Shown: one piece after another, positions 46,439-58,201 of the stretch
How positions within the stretch are numbered: the first letter of the stretch is position 1
How the letters are laid out: every line of letters starts with the position of its first letter
Assembly (NCBI GenBank): GCA_029953675.1
Contig: JAMWBK010000005.1
Location: forward strand, 2,685,001-2,749,000
Origin: Rhodosorus marinus
Taxonomy: Eukaryota > Rhodophyta > Stylonematophyceae > Stylonematales > Stylonemataceae
Direction: 5' to 3'
DNA length: 64,000 nt
Position numbers and translations under genes: made by a program
The notes under the pieces: model-generated
The model's input: only the letters and a program-made list of their open reading frames with translations
What the model was told of the DNA's origin: nothing
The model's database searches: none

Positions 46439-46855
46439 CTAAACCCTCCGAAAATCACAAGCCCTTTCCATGTTGTACAACTTATCCTTTTGGCCGTTCT
46501 CGTCGTGGAGAGCGGGCTTGACTCCCAAGGAGCGGACGAACAATACGAGAGAAGAGACCAAGTCCATATGATACTTACTCTGTGAGGCGCTCTCATGCTT
46601 GATGATAATGAGCCTCCTCAGCGTATCCTGTACAAAACGTTTCGAAAAGAACGGAAAGAGACACGAAGCGGGAAATCCAGTATCCCGTGGCCGCGGTTCG
46701 TGGGAACCAACCCTTCCACTCAAAGCAAATCAAACTATCCATCGCCGGAGAGATTTCATGGAACTATCCAACGTAGCAAACGAGCTAGTACCAAACAGAC
46801 TATCCACCCATAAGTCGTCCAGCTCCCAGCCCCACTCATTCAAAAAAAAACACAT
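46439..46855 (-). CDS. Possible small three-exon gene, unknown product
   Basis: A tentative model: exons 46855-46736, 46627-46579 and 46521-46439 join in phase to 83 residues, with a 57-bp second intron of good form (GTAAGT...GGGAG). Segments such as NEWGWELDDLWVDSLFG, DTLRRLIIIKHESASQ and DKLYNMERACDFRRV look protein-like. The first donor (GTTTGA) is poor and no family is recognised. Recorded because the pieces sit in order and phase; it may be spurious. Confidence 0.28.
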
Positions 46856-47371
46856 AATTCATAATCTACCGCAATATTCCTGATCAAGAACATAAAATTC
46901 TAAATATATTATAAATAAATAAATGCATTGTCGAAAAGAAAAACAAGAACTATTGTTCTAGAAAAAGGGCGGCTGTGTGGTCTGGTGATGATTTGCCCCT
47001 CTCGAACGCTTATTTGCATGCTTGGAAGTGGAGCATCGGAAGCTTGCTCCGGAAGGGGAGGGGTGACGACTGACGAGGTATGGAATGGGAACGCGAGGAG
47101 GGGGGGTGGTGGGGGTGGTGGGGAAAGAGTGTTTGCAGGACGTATAATGAGGACTGGGGGTTTTGGACCGTTTATGAAGGTCCGGATAAGAATTTAGAAT
47201 GTCAATACATTGTACGGAACGGATGGTTTCGTTTCTCTAGGCGCTCTGGAGTGGTAGAGAGAGAGGGGGGAGGGTAAGGTGGAGAGCTGTCGAGACTTTG
47301 CTGTTTTTGCTCAAGAATCCTGCTGAGGTACTTGGGCGCTTAGCTGGAAGAGGAGAGTAACAAGAGGAGAC
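46856..47371. other. Upstream region of the SANT corepressor gene
   Basis: About 515 bp. An AT-rich stretch at 46850-46930 is followed by a G-rich stretch at 47090-47130 and 47260-47280. Presumed promoter and 5' leader. No gene seen. Confidence 0.4.
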
Positions 47372-50300
47372 ATGTCTGCGCCACCGAGACGTCCGTCAGA
47401 TTTACCTCCGTCCAGGAGCCCGAGAATGCCGATGGACAGGTACGTTGATTTGCTAGTTTGAGCGTCCTCGACGTGTAGATCTGGTCGAACGTGTTTTGGA
47501 GTTGATTTTTCACATTATTTTTGGGAGCTGAAATTCCCAGGTTCGCATCTGACCCGTTTGTGTTGGACCTACTTAGAATGCGCGGTAGGGATTTCGGTGG
47601 AGCAGGCCCCGGCGGTGGCCCCGGGCCTGGTACTCCTGGTGTTCCCGGTGGTCCTGGTACCCCGCCTGTTCCTGGTGGTCCCGGTGGTGGACCGGTTGGA
47701 CCTGGTGGACCGGTTGGACCTGGTGGACCGGTTGGACCTGGTGGACCGGTTGGACCTGGTGGACCGGTTGGACCTGGTGGACCGGTTGGACCTGGTGGAC
47801 CGGTTGGACCTGGTGGACCGGTTGGTCCTAGTGGACCAGGAGGCCCTGTAGGTCCCGGAATGGGCGTTCCCTACGGCGGCAGTCCTCTGGAGAATGGGGG
47901 GCGTGGTCATTACGGGTGGAACCAGAACAATTTTTATTTCAATGCGGGTGCGCGAGGTCCTCACCACGTTGAAAGGGACCGGGGATTTGGGCGACCATTC
48001 CATGGCAGGAGGGATGATTGGAGACACAGCGCAAGGCCAAGGGAAAACTTTGAGACGCGACCGGGCTACGAGCCCGCGAGGCAAGTCGGAAGATATACGA
48101 TTTCACCTCGAGTTCGCCCGCATCAGGGACCGACTGGTCCTTCGGTTCGCCCTGAGGAAATGAAGGGCGATAAGTATTGGGAGCATAATCCGAGGGCTGG
48201 TCCTAAGAGATGGGGGGAGGAACCCGCGAACGATGAGCCCAGAGGGCCTGAGAGGATAATTGAACGCTCTAGACTCAAAATTCAGAGCTTCAACAAGTTT
48301 TCGGAAGGTATGGAATCCTCATTCGCGAGTTTTGGACCCTTTAAGGACGGGCTCCTTCCGAGCATAGCTTTGAGCTAACTTCAACACGCTGCCTCTGGTT
48401 TTCACACATCATTTCCAACGATTCTTTGATAGATTCTGAGGGATTTCCTGCCTATGACGATGAGCCAGGTGCTCGGGACTCGTCCGGGTTTTGTCCAAGG
48501 CATACAAAAGCTCCGACAACCCCAAAGTCCATCCCGCCTTCACCTCGAATTACGGATATGAAGCCAATTTATGCATTTGCTGGAATGCAGAAGCAGAGTT
48601 CTTTCAAAGAAACGAGGGCGGATGGTGACGTTCCAGAGTCCAAGCGATTCTCGACTCCAGTATTGGACCGCAGTTTTGATTCGGTAAGAAGCAAATTGGC
48701 AGCTAGGGGAAACTGGACCTATCAAGCAGCGTGTCGACTCACGTATTCTTCGAATTTCTGGACCCACCCAGAGGGGGTCGAGGACACCCACAGAGCCAGC
48801 TATGGCCCCGACTGATAGTAGCGCCAAAGACTCGCCGATTGAAATGTTTGGTGGTGAGAGAGCTAAGAGAAGACTTGAGGATCGATCAATGGATATATCG
48901 GCGCCTGCTCCGTTGACTACAAAACGAGCGGAAGACTCAACTATGGTGGTCGTGAAGGAACGAAGAGAAGAGCTTGCACACATGGGTACTGGTTCCAGAT
49001 TAGATGAGACCGCGGCCATGTCTAATGAAATGGGCGAATCCTGGGACAAGGCAGTTGACGATTCCAAGCCAGGGAGTACGGACGCTGACAAGAAGCCCAC
49101 TACTAGCCATCGCAAGCCAGAACCTACTAGTACCGACGTTAGAGCTCCACGGGAAAGACCGTCCAAGCCAGTCAGTGAGCCGGGAAAGATCGAGGAGAAG
49201 ACCGCTAGAGTTGCGGATGCGGTGCCTGCGGTGCCAGCGCGTGAATCCCAGGAAATCACAACACCGCAGCTGTTGGAAGGAAGCGAACCAAAGGGCAAAA
49301 CGAAAGCTGAGCTGCTATCTGAGATAGACGGTACTGATCTGTCACTTACTGAACTGAAGAAGAGGATCTCCACGCTAAAGGAGGCTATTGAGACCAATCA
49401 TAAACAGCGGGCGGAGAGCGAGTGGGGGGACTTGAGTACCTTGAGTACCCATAATGTGGAGCCTGAATCCACCAACCCCGCCAAGAAATCCAGCGAGGAG
49501 CAAAGCGATACCTCAAGAGAAGCACGACATCAGAGCCAGTCATGTCAACGACTTGAACCGCCGAAAACAAAGGCTTCTTTGGCTCTCCTGTTGATTGAGG
49601 ACCAAACGTTCGTTGGAAGCGACACTCTTAGACCTGAGCGAGATCCGGGCGAGAACGGAGCGATGACAGCTCCGCCACAAGTGCAGCTTAAAGACGCTGT
49701 GCTCGAAATGCTCGCCATGAATCGGTCTGCTGCGGCAGATGCGGAAAAGCCGCTTCTTCACCTTTGCCGAGAGAAAGCCGGTGGTCTGCTATCCAGTGGA
49801 CAATACACTAGTCCTGATGAGAACCCAGCAGTGAAGAGTGCGCTCGCCGGTTTCGAAAAACTGAAAGGGAGTATGGCAAAGCTAGTTGCTCTGGACTTAC
49901 ACAAACGGCATCTGCGGAGAAAGAACTTGAGGAAAACATATTTATCATTGAGAAGAGGATGGCTGGACAGGCTAGCCTCAAGGGAAAGGAACTTCACCGA
50001 AGATGAGAGATTGACAAGACGAGAACGAGATCAGTACATTCTCATGGCCACTCGGGACACAAACATTGTGACTGGCGCGAAAGTTCGAGGGCGAGTTACT
50101 CACAAGCCGGGACAAGCCACGGGCGTTGGAGGCGCTCCAGCGAGCTTGGAGGAAGTTGACCTCATGATGGAAGAAATCAAGGAATCTGGAGGAACTGCAG
50201 GTGGACAGGATAGGTGGATTAAAACTCTGGCAGCGATTCCAGAGCAACAGCCTCAACTCGTGCCGCCTGATGGGATTCCTCACCTCATCGAGGATCCACT

Positions 50301-51026
50301 CGCAGCCTACCAACTCGCACGAGTGCAAAATCCTTGGACAAGAGGGGAACGGTTGATCTTCATTGAGAAATATATCAGCCATCCAAAGAACTTCAGGTGA
50401 GCGAGGCGCCGCAACCAACCTTGCGGAAGTCCCTACCGTTGGGACGCCGTTTCTGAGTGCAGACCCTTGAGAATGTGTAGGAAAATTGCGTCTTTTTTGG
50501 AGAATAAGTCGGTGGAAGACGTAGTTCGCTTTTATTTTAAGTACAAGATGCGCTTGAACCTGAAACAGGCGCTCAAAGAAAACGCCACCCGACGTAGAGC
50601 CAACAACGGCGCTAGGAGCAGGCTTGCGGCGGCTCCCGGGCTCGGTGGATTCCCCGTGGACACCATCCCGAAGCGATCGATATGTGATAACCTTCTTCAC
50701 GACGAGTAAGTAGAGAACGGCAACATCTGCTAAGCGCAGTCCCTCACTTCCACTGCCGTGTAGACTGACTAAGTGCTTTTCTGATTGAAAACCCTTTCAG
50801 TGTCTCAAGAAAGATAACCAAAAGATTACGGGTGACGACCTATACAGCCGAGTGGAGTGCTGTTGAGCGGGGACACTTTTTCAGAGCACTGCGGTCCAAG
50901 GGTTTAGATTTTAACGCAATTTCCAACTCGGTTAGCACCAGGTCTCCGTCGGAGTGCGAGGAGTACTACCGATCGGCTGAAGTCAGAATAGGTCCTGATG
51001 CATACGTTCCTTGCGTTTCACATTGA
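47372..51026 (+). CDS. N-CoR/SMRT-like double-SANT corepressor
   Basis: A likely nuclear scaffold of a histone-deacetylase complex, like animal N-CoR/SMRT, yeast Snt1 or plant PWR. Exons 47372-47439, 47541-48307, 48433-48683, 48772-50396, 50481-50705 and 50801-51026 encode 1053 residues. The N-terminal 300 residues are Pro/Gly-rich with a collagen-like repeat. The centre is long and charged. SANT1 (about 885-935) crosses the exon 4/5 junction: [18 protein letters not shown], then [24 protein letters not shown]2 (about 991-1037) reads [20 protein letters not shown], then [20 protein letters not shown]. In N-CoR the first SANT activates the deacetylase and the second binds histone tails. The protein ends soon after SANT2, so receptor-binding regions of the animal proteins are absent. 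Confidence 0.85.
47689..47830 (+). repeat. 18-bp coding minisatellite (GPVGPG) in the SANT gene
   Basis: Eight near-identical tandem units of GGACCGGTTGGACCTGGT start at 47689, 47707, 47725, 47743, 47761, 47779, 47797 and 47815. They encode a collagen-like Gly-x-y run within a longer Gly/Pro region (47580-47880). The high identity suggests recent expansion. Confidence 0.92.
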
Positions 51027-53312
51027 CTGTTTTGTACGCTACCTACCTTGTTGCTTGTTTTTTGTCCACGTTCGCGGCATCTTCTACTAGTGAACGATGC
51101 CAAAAGATGAGGCTAATAGCTTTTGTATAACCAGTGAATGTAGTTTTGAGTTGGCAAATGTCAAAAGCGAAGGGCGCAGGGCTCTCTGGTACAGCTCGTT
51201 CGGACTCGGACACGTGTTGTAAGTTTTTTTGAATTTTGCAGAACGAACAATTTGGGGACGGATTCGTTAATATTTCGTGTCCTGAGCGATTCAGACGGAA
51301 GCTCGAACTGCGTATTTCCTATAGCAGTTCTCGCCAGGTTGAAAAAGCCGCAGAACGGCGGCTAGCTGCGTACGACGCGTGTGACTCGAGAGTCACCACA
51401 ATCGCCGATCGTTCGGAGCTTCGCACCAGCAGCGAACCCTCCGTGCCAACGAGCATCAGGTTTTATTTGCAAAGTTCGACTTTCACGCGAAAAGGGATAG
51501 ATTTTCACGTTTGTCGAGGGTGTAGTAGAAACCCAACCGATCCTATACGATCGACCTTCGTTTACCAACATCCGTACTTTCGCTTGAAGAAAGTGAAAGT
51601 ACGCAAACCGCACCAGACTAGACTCAGCTCAAACCGAGTAAAGCAATCAGGATGTTCAAGGAGGGCTCGTAGTCCCAGAATGCCGAAAACCGACTTTCCA
51701 TCCAACCCCCAAAACTTGTTTTACCAACTCACCCCATGGAGATTAACTCAAACGAGCTTGCAGAAAAGTCCACTGGTCCATGCTCCCAATGACAATATTG
51801 CTGATCGCCCTCAGCCAAGGTCGTTTCCATCTCATCCATGGAGATTGAATCAACAAGATTAGAATCAGAAACCCTTCTAATCCACGCAGCCCACCCAAAT
51901 GCTTAATGTAGCAAATTTGCTGATCGGCATCAAACAGTCAGCAAGACCCCATTGAACCGTCATCGACTACGTCCCCATCAAAAAAAAATACGAACCCAAA
52001 TGAGAACTATCAAATCTAAGTCAAGAAAACACACCTTTCAATCCAAAAACTAGTCTCAAAATAGTTAGTTAAAAAAACCACACACGCAATTTTTCAACCA
52101 ATAAAATTCAGTCGCCATCTTGGGTATCAATATAATTAAACAAAATTCTAACTGTCATCTTTGAATCCTTTCTAATATTACAAAAATTCTCTTCTCCCGT
52201 CGTCGCACATACCGTCGCAACAAAAACATATATAACGTAAATAAAATACTCTATTATGATTTACTGCACCAAAGTAATAGATATAAACAAATATTTATAG
52301 CTTCTCCATTGGCTAACAAGAATCAATAGTTATTGATTTTCAGAATAAAATAGTAGTGATGTTGTTTCATCCCCTTATGATGCCTAAGGACGTTGAACGC
52401 AGATGGACAGGAAACGCCACTTTCGGGATTTCATGGATTGAATGTGCGAGAACTAACACTTCTAGATTTTTCGAATAATTTATTGACTTTTCTGAGATCT
52501 CTTTCCGTCAGAGCGAAATTAATTAGTTTCAATAAATGATATACTTAATTCTTCCCCCCTCCACCGTTACTAAGTTATCAACTCAATATGTTCAAAACAA
52601 AATGTTACCCCTTAAAGTAGTCGATATCCAATCGAGCAACTAGAAATTGTTTTGCATAATAAGAAATATTGTTGTACTTCGCCGGAAGCACAAAAGGGGT
52701 AAGATAGATTTGTGAAGGAGCTTATGAAAAAAGGATGGGGGGTGGATGTAAATTGAGTACGGATTTTTTATGTTTTTCGCAATTTCGTCGTGGCCGAGAT
52801 TGTGTAACATTGGGCATTCAGTTGATTTGATATAAAAGGCGGAAAAGCAGTGATCGAGTTCAGCACGTCATAGCAAAGGGACGGAACGGTGGGGGACAGG
52901 GGAGGAAGGGGGTACTGGAAGTTTGTCATTGTCTAGGTCTCTGACAAGCCAAGCTTCCGTTTTTGTTTGTTGGTTTGTTTGGGATGGAGGAGCCTCGCAA
53001 AAGAGCATCTTTGTGCTTCAGCCCGTGTTGAATGTGCGGGTGTTTGTTGATCCCTTGAGTGATCTGTTCCATTGGCCTTGGGTGTGTGGTGCTGTGACAG
53101 AGACAGGCACAGCGCGTTTTGAGCTGAATAGAATGGCGCTGGGGAGTGAAAAGCACGATCGAATTGAAGCCCGAATTCGGTAGCCGATTTTTGTTTGGCC
53201 TTCCTTGGTCCTCGGTCCCCGGGGTGTGAAAGAGGGCTGTTTACGCCGCTGCATCAGGGTCTTTTTTTTGCCGTTTTTTGTGTGGGTGTCTAAAAGTACG
53301 ATCCAGGCAGAA
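51027..53312. other. Long intergenic region, AT-rich centre
   Basis: About 2.3 kb between the SANT gene and R1 copy B, both plus. A 208-codon plus frame at 51236-51862 begins at TTG, has no ATG near its left edge and shows no domain. Bases 51960-52680 are AT-rich. The stretch 52780-53310 is presumably promoter and leader of the R1 gene. No gene could be supported. Confidence 0.35.
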
Positions 53313-55729
53313 ATGGAGGTCATAAAGAGAGATGGAAGGAAGCAGCCAGTCAAGTTCGACAAAATCACCGCCCGGATAAAGAAGCTGGCTTATGGATTGG
53401 ATCCAATGGTGGATATCACGGAAGTCGCACAAAAGGTTTGTGCAGGGGTGTACAATCATGTTACCACTTCTGAACTGGATGAACTTGCGGCCGAAACTGC
53501 GGCATACATGTCTACACGCCATCATGACTATTCACTGCTGGCATCTCGGATTGCGATATCGAATCTGCACAAGAACACAACAAAATCGTTTTCGGGCACT
53601 GTACAGCTGCTACATGGCAACGTTGACATGAGAACTGGGAAAGCTGCTCAGCTTATCACCGACGAGTTCTTTGACAACGTGATGCGACACAGGGAGATTC
53701 TCGATGCGTCAATCATATATGATCGCGATTTTTCGTACAACTATTTTGCCTTTAAGACGCTCGAGAGGTCGTACCTTTTGAGCGCAAACGGAAAAGTAGT
53801 TGAGAGGCCACAGCACATGCTTATGAGAGTAGCAGTCGCAATTCACGGAGATGACATCGATGGCGTCCTGGAAACTTATGAGCACCTATCGCTCAAGAAC
53901 TTTACTCACGCCTCTCCAACGCTCTTCAACGCGGGCATCACGCGGGCACAGCTCTCCTCGTGTTTCTTGCTTGACATGATCGATGACTCGATTGAAGGTA
54001 TTTTTGACACCTTGAAGAGGTAAGCAGAATCAATCGCAAGAATTTTACAAGTGGAACGCTTGTGCTGACGTTTGGACGTTTCTATTCCAGATGTGCTGTT
54101 ATATCCAAAGGAGCCGGTGGGATTGGCCTGGCCGTCCACAAGATAAGAGCGTCAGGATCACGCATTAGGAGCACTTGTGGTACTTCGAACGGCCTAGTTC
54201 CTATGCTACGGGTTTTCAATAATACTGCTCGATACGTTGACCAAGGAGCTGGTAAGCGAAAGGGTGCCTTCGCCATTTACCTGGAGCCCTGGCACGCTGA
54301 TGTATTCGATTTCCTCAATCTGCGGAAAAATCACGGAAAGGAGGAGCATCGAGCTCGCGATCTATTTTACGCATTGTGGGTGCCTGATTTGTTCATGAAG
54401 CGAGTTGAAAGCGATTCCTACTGGTCGCTGTTTTGCCCGAATGAGACTGAGGGACTTGCGGAAGTCTGGGGCAGTGATTTCGATAATTTGTACGTCAAGT
54501 ATGAGGAACAAGGGCTGGCTCGGGAGCAGATTCCTGCAAGGAAGTTATGGTTTGCAATTCTCGAGTCGCAGATGGAGACTGGCACTCCATATATGCTGTA
54601 TAAGGACACGTGCAATATGAAAAGCAACCAGAAGCATATGGGAACGATCAAGAGCAGTAACTTGTGCACCGAGATCGTCCAGTACACGTCTGCAGACGAG
54701 GTTGCAGTATGCAACCTGGCGTCCATTGCGTTGCCTCGGATGATTGATGAAAAAGCGGATGGGAGAAAGTTCTTTAATCATCAAAGGCTCAGGAAGATAG
54801 TTCACGTGATAACTCGGAACTTGAACAAAGTGATCGATGTCAATGAATATCCACTTCCGGAGGCGGAGCGGTCGAATATGAGGCATAGACCAGTAGGCAT
54901 TGGCGTCCAAGGTCTTGCTGACGTCTTCATCCTCTTGAGAATGCCGTTTGAAAGTGAAGAAGCTCGAGTCGTCAACAGGGAAATCTTCGAAACTATCTAT
55001 TTTTCTGCATTAGAAGAATCCTGCAGTCTAGCGAAGGATTGTGGAGCGTATTCAACGTACGAAGGGTCCCCGATTTCTCAGGGAATTTTTCAGCAGGACA
55101 TGTGGAACGTAACTCCATCCGACCGATGGGACTGGGATGCGCTTCGCGAATCGATACGCACGCACGGAGTTCGAAATTCGCTTCTCGTTGCGCCTATGCC
55201 GACAGCATCCACTTCGCAGATCCTTGGAAACAACGAGTGCTTCGAACCCTATACGTCGAACATTTACACGAGAAGAGTCCTCGCAGGGGAGTTTACAGTA
55301 GTGAACCAACATCTCCTGAACGATCTGTTGGAGATGGGCCTGTGGAATTCGCCGATCAAGAACAGAATAATTGAGGCGAACGGTTCGATACAGGGGATCA
55401 CGGAGATTCCTGAATCGCTGAGGGAACTGTACAAGACCGTGTGGGAAATATCGCAGAAACGTGTGCTAGAAATGGCTGCAGACAGGGGTGCATTCATTGA
55501 CCAGAGCCAAAGCCTCAACGTTCACATCGCTACACCGAACATTGCGAAGCTCAGCTCTATGCATTTCCACGGTTGGAAGCTTGGCTTAAAAACTGGAATG
55601 TACTATCTCAGGACTAAGCCTGCTGCGGATGCCATAAAGTTCACGGTAGAACAGAGAGAAACTACGAAGCCGCCGCCAGCCGCCGCGTGTTCACGAAACG
55701 GACCTGACTGTACCTCGTGTGGCAGTTGA
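53313..55729 (+). CDS. RRM1: Ribonucleoside-diphosphate reductase large subunit (copy B)
   Basis: A second class Ia R1 subunit for deoxyribonucleotide synthesis. Exons 53313-54019 and 54091-55729 encode 781 residues. The ATP-cone starts [20 protein letters not shown]. Cysteines sit in SSCFLL, NLCTEI and VCNLASIAL, and in the C-terminal DCTSCGS. All key blocks are intact. The single 71-bp intron falls inside [11 protein letters not shown]. Compared with copy A (17906-20281, minus strand), most blocks are similar but many positions differ, and the C-terminal tails are unlike, so the duplication is old rather than recent. Copy B is 10 residues shorter. The two may serve different conditions, as duplicated R1 genes do in some organisms; that is inference. 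Confidence 0.96.
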
Positions 55730-56119
55730 AGGTCCCTCCCTTGCTCGCGGAGGCCATTGTTGGAGAACCCCCCAACCCCAATATCATGTGCATTCTGCTA
55801 ACATCATGTTTCAACCTTTTTTTTTGTTTTATAATTGTGTTTTGTGTTTTGTCGTAACTGTTTATTTTCTTTACGGCTCCGTCGCACTTGGCCGGGCTGT
55901 TGTATTCGTGTTGAGAGGTGTTAACTTTTATAATAAGGTCTTGTCGGAAGGAAAAAACTTTTTCGTGTTTTCAAAACGCGTTTTTTTTCTCATATACGCG
56001 GTTCGGTTTCGAGAAATAGTTTTGAGGAAGCCCGAGCACGTAAACTTCATCCGGCACCCCAGACTATCGTAGCAGGCTTGATTTCCTCCCTGCATCAGGG
56101 TTAAAGAAGTACAGGCCAC
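55730..56119. other. Convergent 3' interval
   Basis: About 390 bp between the stops of R1 copy B (+) and the DEAH helicase (-). T-rich in the middle (55810-55830 and 55980-55990). Presumed 3' untranslated sequence of both genes. Confidence 0.45.
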
Positions 56120-58201
56120 CTAGGGCCTTCCAGACAACTTCTCGTGTCCTTCCTCTAGCTCCATGAGGGCTCGTTTTCTTTTGTTCTCATACAAAGCCGG
56201 TGCTACGTCAACAAGCCAGGTGGCTTCCACTACAGTTATGTTCCGCATGTACTTGTTCGCCGTTTCCACGGCCTCGGCGTACACCACACATTTTGGGTAG
56301 CGATCAAACAGCACTGAAGTGGGATGCATTCGAAGCGGTACATGATTGAACGACAGAGACGACAGCAGGGAGGTGTAGCTCCCGTTTGGAGACACAAATG
56401 CGGCTTTGTGAAACAATCCTGTGCACAGGGCCCTACGGATACGTGTGTCCAGCCTTTCCTTTTGAAGCGAACTATCCGACTTCTTCCTGTCGACATACTT
56501 TTTCAAGTTGTGGGCTATTCTCCTGGCCTGCTTGAAGCCTTTCCCGTTGAACCTCTTGCTGGAGCACCAAGAGCTGGAGTACCCGTTGCTCTTGTATGCG
56601 CGGAACATGTTCAAATACGTCAATAGGTCACCCTCAGCTACAGCATAGGGTTCACGCACTGCTTCAAAAAGCCGCCTCTCCCTCGAGGCCGACGCGGAGA
56701 TCAGCAGAGTAGAGCTCTGTACCATTCCAAATATTTCGCTGACCTCCTCCGTACATCCGAATGCCTCGCTTGCGACCAGACATCGCGCGTAGTCCGGTTC
56801 CAGAGGGATTTCAGCCATCCGCATACCAATGTCGTCCGTTAGAATACCATCATCATCAATCGCGCCAAGGTTGTACAGTTCCTCGAGCGCTTGTGCGACC
56901 ACCTCAACTGGCGGTGCACTTGGAAACTGGAAGTTCATGATGTTATCCACGCCGAAAGACTTTAGCTGAAGGATCGCTCCGTTAAGGGACACTCTTTGAA
57001 TCTCCGGCGGGGTTGTCTCGGACAACTGGGAGAAGTCAGAAACCGTGCAGCAGCGAAAACACTGACCCGGCCTGGTCCTACCAGCTCTTCCCGCACGTTG
57101 TGTGGCAGACGCTTTAGAAATTGGCACCAGCGAAAGCGAGGAGACGTGCTCCTGCGAAGAGAACGACTTGAGCTTGGCGTGCAGCGTATCCACGACAAAG
57201 GCCACTCCGTCAATGCTAAGACTGGTTTCGGCGACATTGGTAGCAGCAACGACCTTTCTTCGATTGGGAGGGGCAGGCTCCAGCGCTTCAATCTGCTGGT
57301 CATAGGGTAGACTGGCGTATAGTGGAACAGCAACCACATGTCGGCCTAGGGTCTCAGTGACTCTGCTCGTCAGCTCCTCGCATTCCTCAGAGCTGGAGAG
57401 GAAGATGAGAATAGATCCCGAGGAAGGTTTGGAATTGCGGTGAATGTCGACGACGATGTTCAAGGATTCCTCGAGGTAGTCTTTGCAAGGGGATTTGAGG
57501 TAGGAGACATCGACGGGGTAAGATTTTCCTTCGATGTTGACAATGGCGGTCTGGTCCTCGCCGAGGAAGGTGACGAATTCATCGGCGTTGATTGTAGCTG
57601 AGCACACGATGATGCGAAGATCGCTTCTTCGTTGCTGTACCTTCTTGAGCAGGCCAAGGAGCAAATCGCAGGTTACGCTGCGCTCATGAGCCTCATCGAC
57701 CATGACAACCGAGTATCGACTTAGGAGCGGGTTGGACATCATCGAGCGCAGGGCAGTTCCTTCAGTGGAGAACACCAGACGTGTCTTGGTGCTCGTCCGA
57801 TTGTCAAACCGGATCGCCACTCCAACTTCCTCCCCAACGGTACTTCCAACTTCAGCAGCAACCCTCTCAGCAGCGGCCACCGCCGCCACTCGCCGTGGCT
57901 CAGTAACCAGAACCGCTCGATCTCCGTCGCACCATCCGGCTTCCATCAAGAACTGAGGAATCTGCGTTGTCTTCCCAGATCCAGTCGAACCCATGACGAC
58001 CAAGGATCTGTGCTTCTCCAGGGCCTTCAGAACATCGCCACGGCGCTTCGCAGCCGGCAGAAGCGCCCTCTGCTGCGAAAGCGACAAAGCTTTCCTCGGA
58101 TTGTACAGAGCGCTAACCACATTGCTCTGCTCCTCCTTTACGTCTTCAAACCTAAGCTTCTCAGTCTTGTTCACCTGCCGCCGCTTCACTGACGAATCCA
58201 T
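56120..58201 (-). CDS. DHX35: DEAH-box RNA helicase, DHX35 type
   Basis: An ATP-dependent RNA helicase associated with the spliceosome. One intronless frame of 693 residues (human DHX35 is about 703). Motif I is GSTGS-GKTTQ, motif Ia region TEPRRVAAVAAAERVA, motif II DEAH in VVMVDEAHERS, motif III SAT in IVCSATINADEF, motif V NVAETSLSIDGV and motif VI QRAGRAGRTRPG. The winged-helix, ratchet and OB-fold regions follow, ending in MHPTSVLFDRYPKCVVYAEA and WLVDVAPALYE, which fit DHX35 better than the more conserved and longer DHX15. All catalytic motifs are intact. The start ATG is the only plausible one. Subtype is inferred from length and the C-terminal block. Confidence 0.88.
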   Translation of the reverse strand: MDSSVKRRQVNKTEKLRFEDVKEEQSNVVSALYNPRKALSLSQQRALLPAAKRRGDVLKALEKHRSLVVMGSTGSGKTTQIPQFLMEAGWCDGDRAVLVTEPRRVAAVAAAERVAAEVGSTVGEEVGVAIRFDNRTSTKTRLVFSTEGTALRSMMSNPLLSRYSVVMVDEAHERSVTCDLLLGLLKKVQQRRSDLRIIVCSATINADEFVTFLGEDQTAIVNIEGKSYPVDVSYLKSPCKDYLEESLNIVVDIHRNSKPSSGSILIFLSSSEECEELTSRVTETLGRHVVAVPLYASLPYDQQIEALEPAPPNRRKVVAATNVAETSLSIDGVAFVVDTLHAKLKSFSSQEHVSSLSLVPISKASATQRAGRAGRTRPGQCFRCCTVSDFSQLSETTPPEIQRVSLNGAILQLKSFGVDNIMNFQFPSAPPVEVVAQALEELYNLGAIDDDGILTDDIGMRMAEIPLEPDYARCLVASEAFGCTEEVSEIFGMVQSSTLLISASASRERRLFEAVREPYAVAEGDLLTYLNMFRAYKSNGYSSSWCSSKRFNGKGFKQARRIAHNLKKYVDRKKSDSSLQKERLDTRIRRALCTGLFHKAAFVSPNGSYTSLLSSLSFNHVPLRMHPTSVLFDRYPKCVVYAEAVETANKYMRNITVVEATWLVDVAPALYENKRKRALMELEEGHEKLSGRP

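Noticed and set aside
47569-48084. Minus-strand frame with Ser-Thr-Arg repeats
   Set aside because: Antisense shadow of the 18-bp collagen-like repeat in the SANT gene.
51236-51862. Plus-strand 208-codon frame
   Set aside because: It starts at TTG, has no ATG near its left edge and contains no recognisable domain or conserved block.
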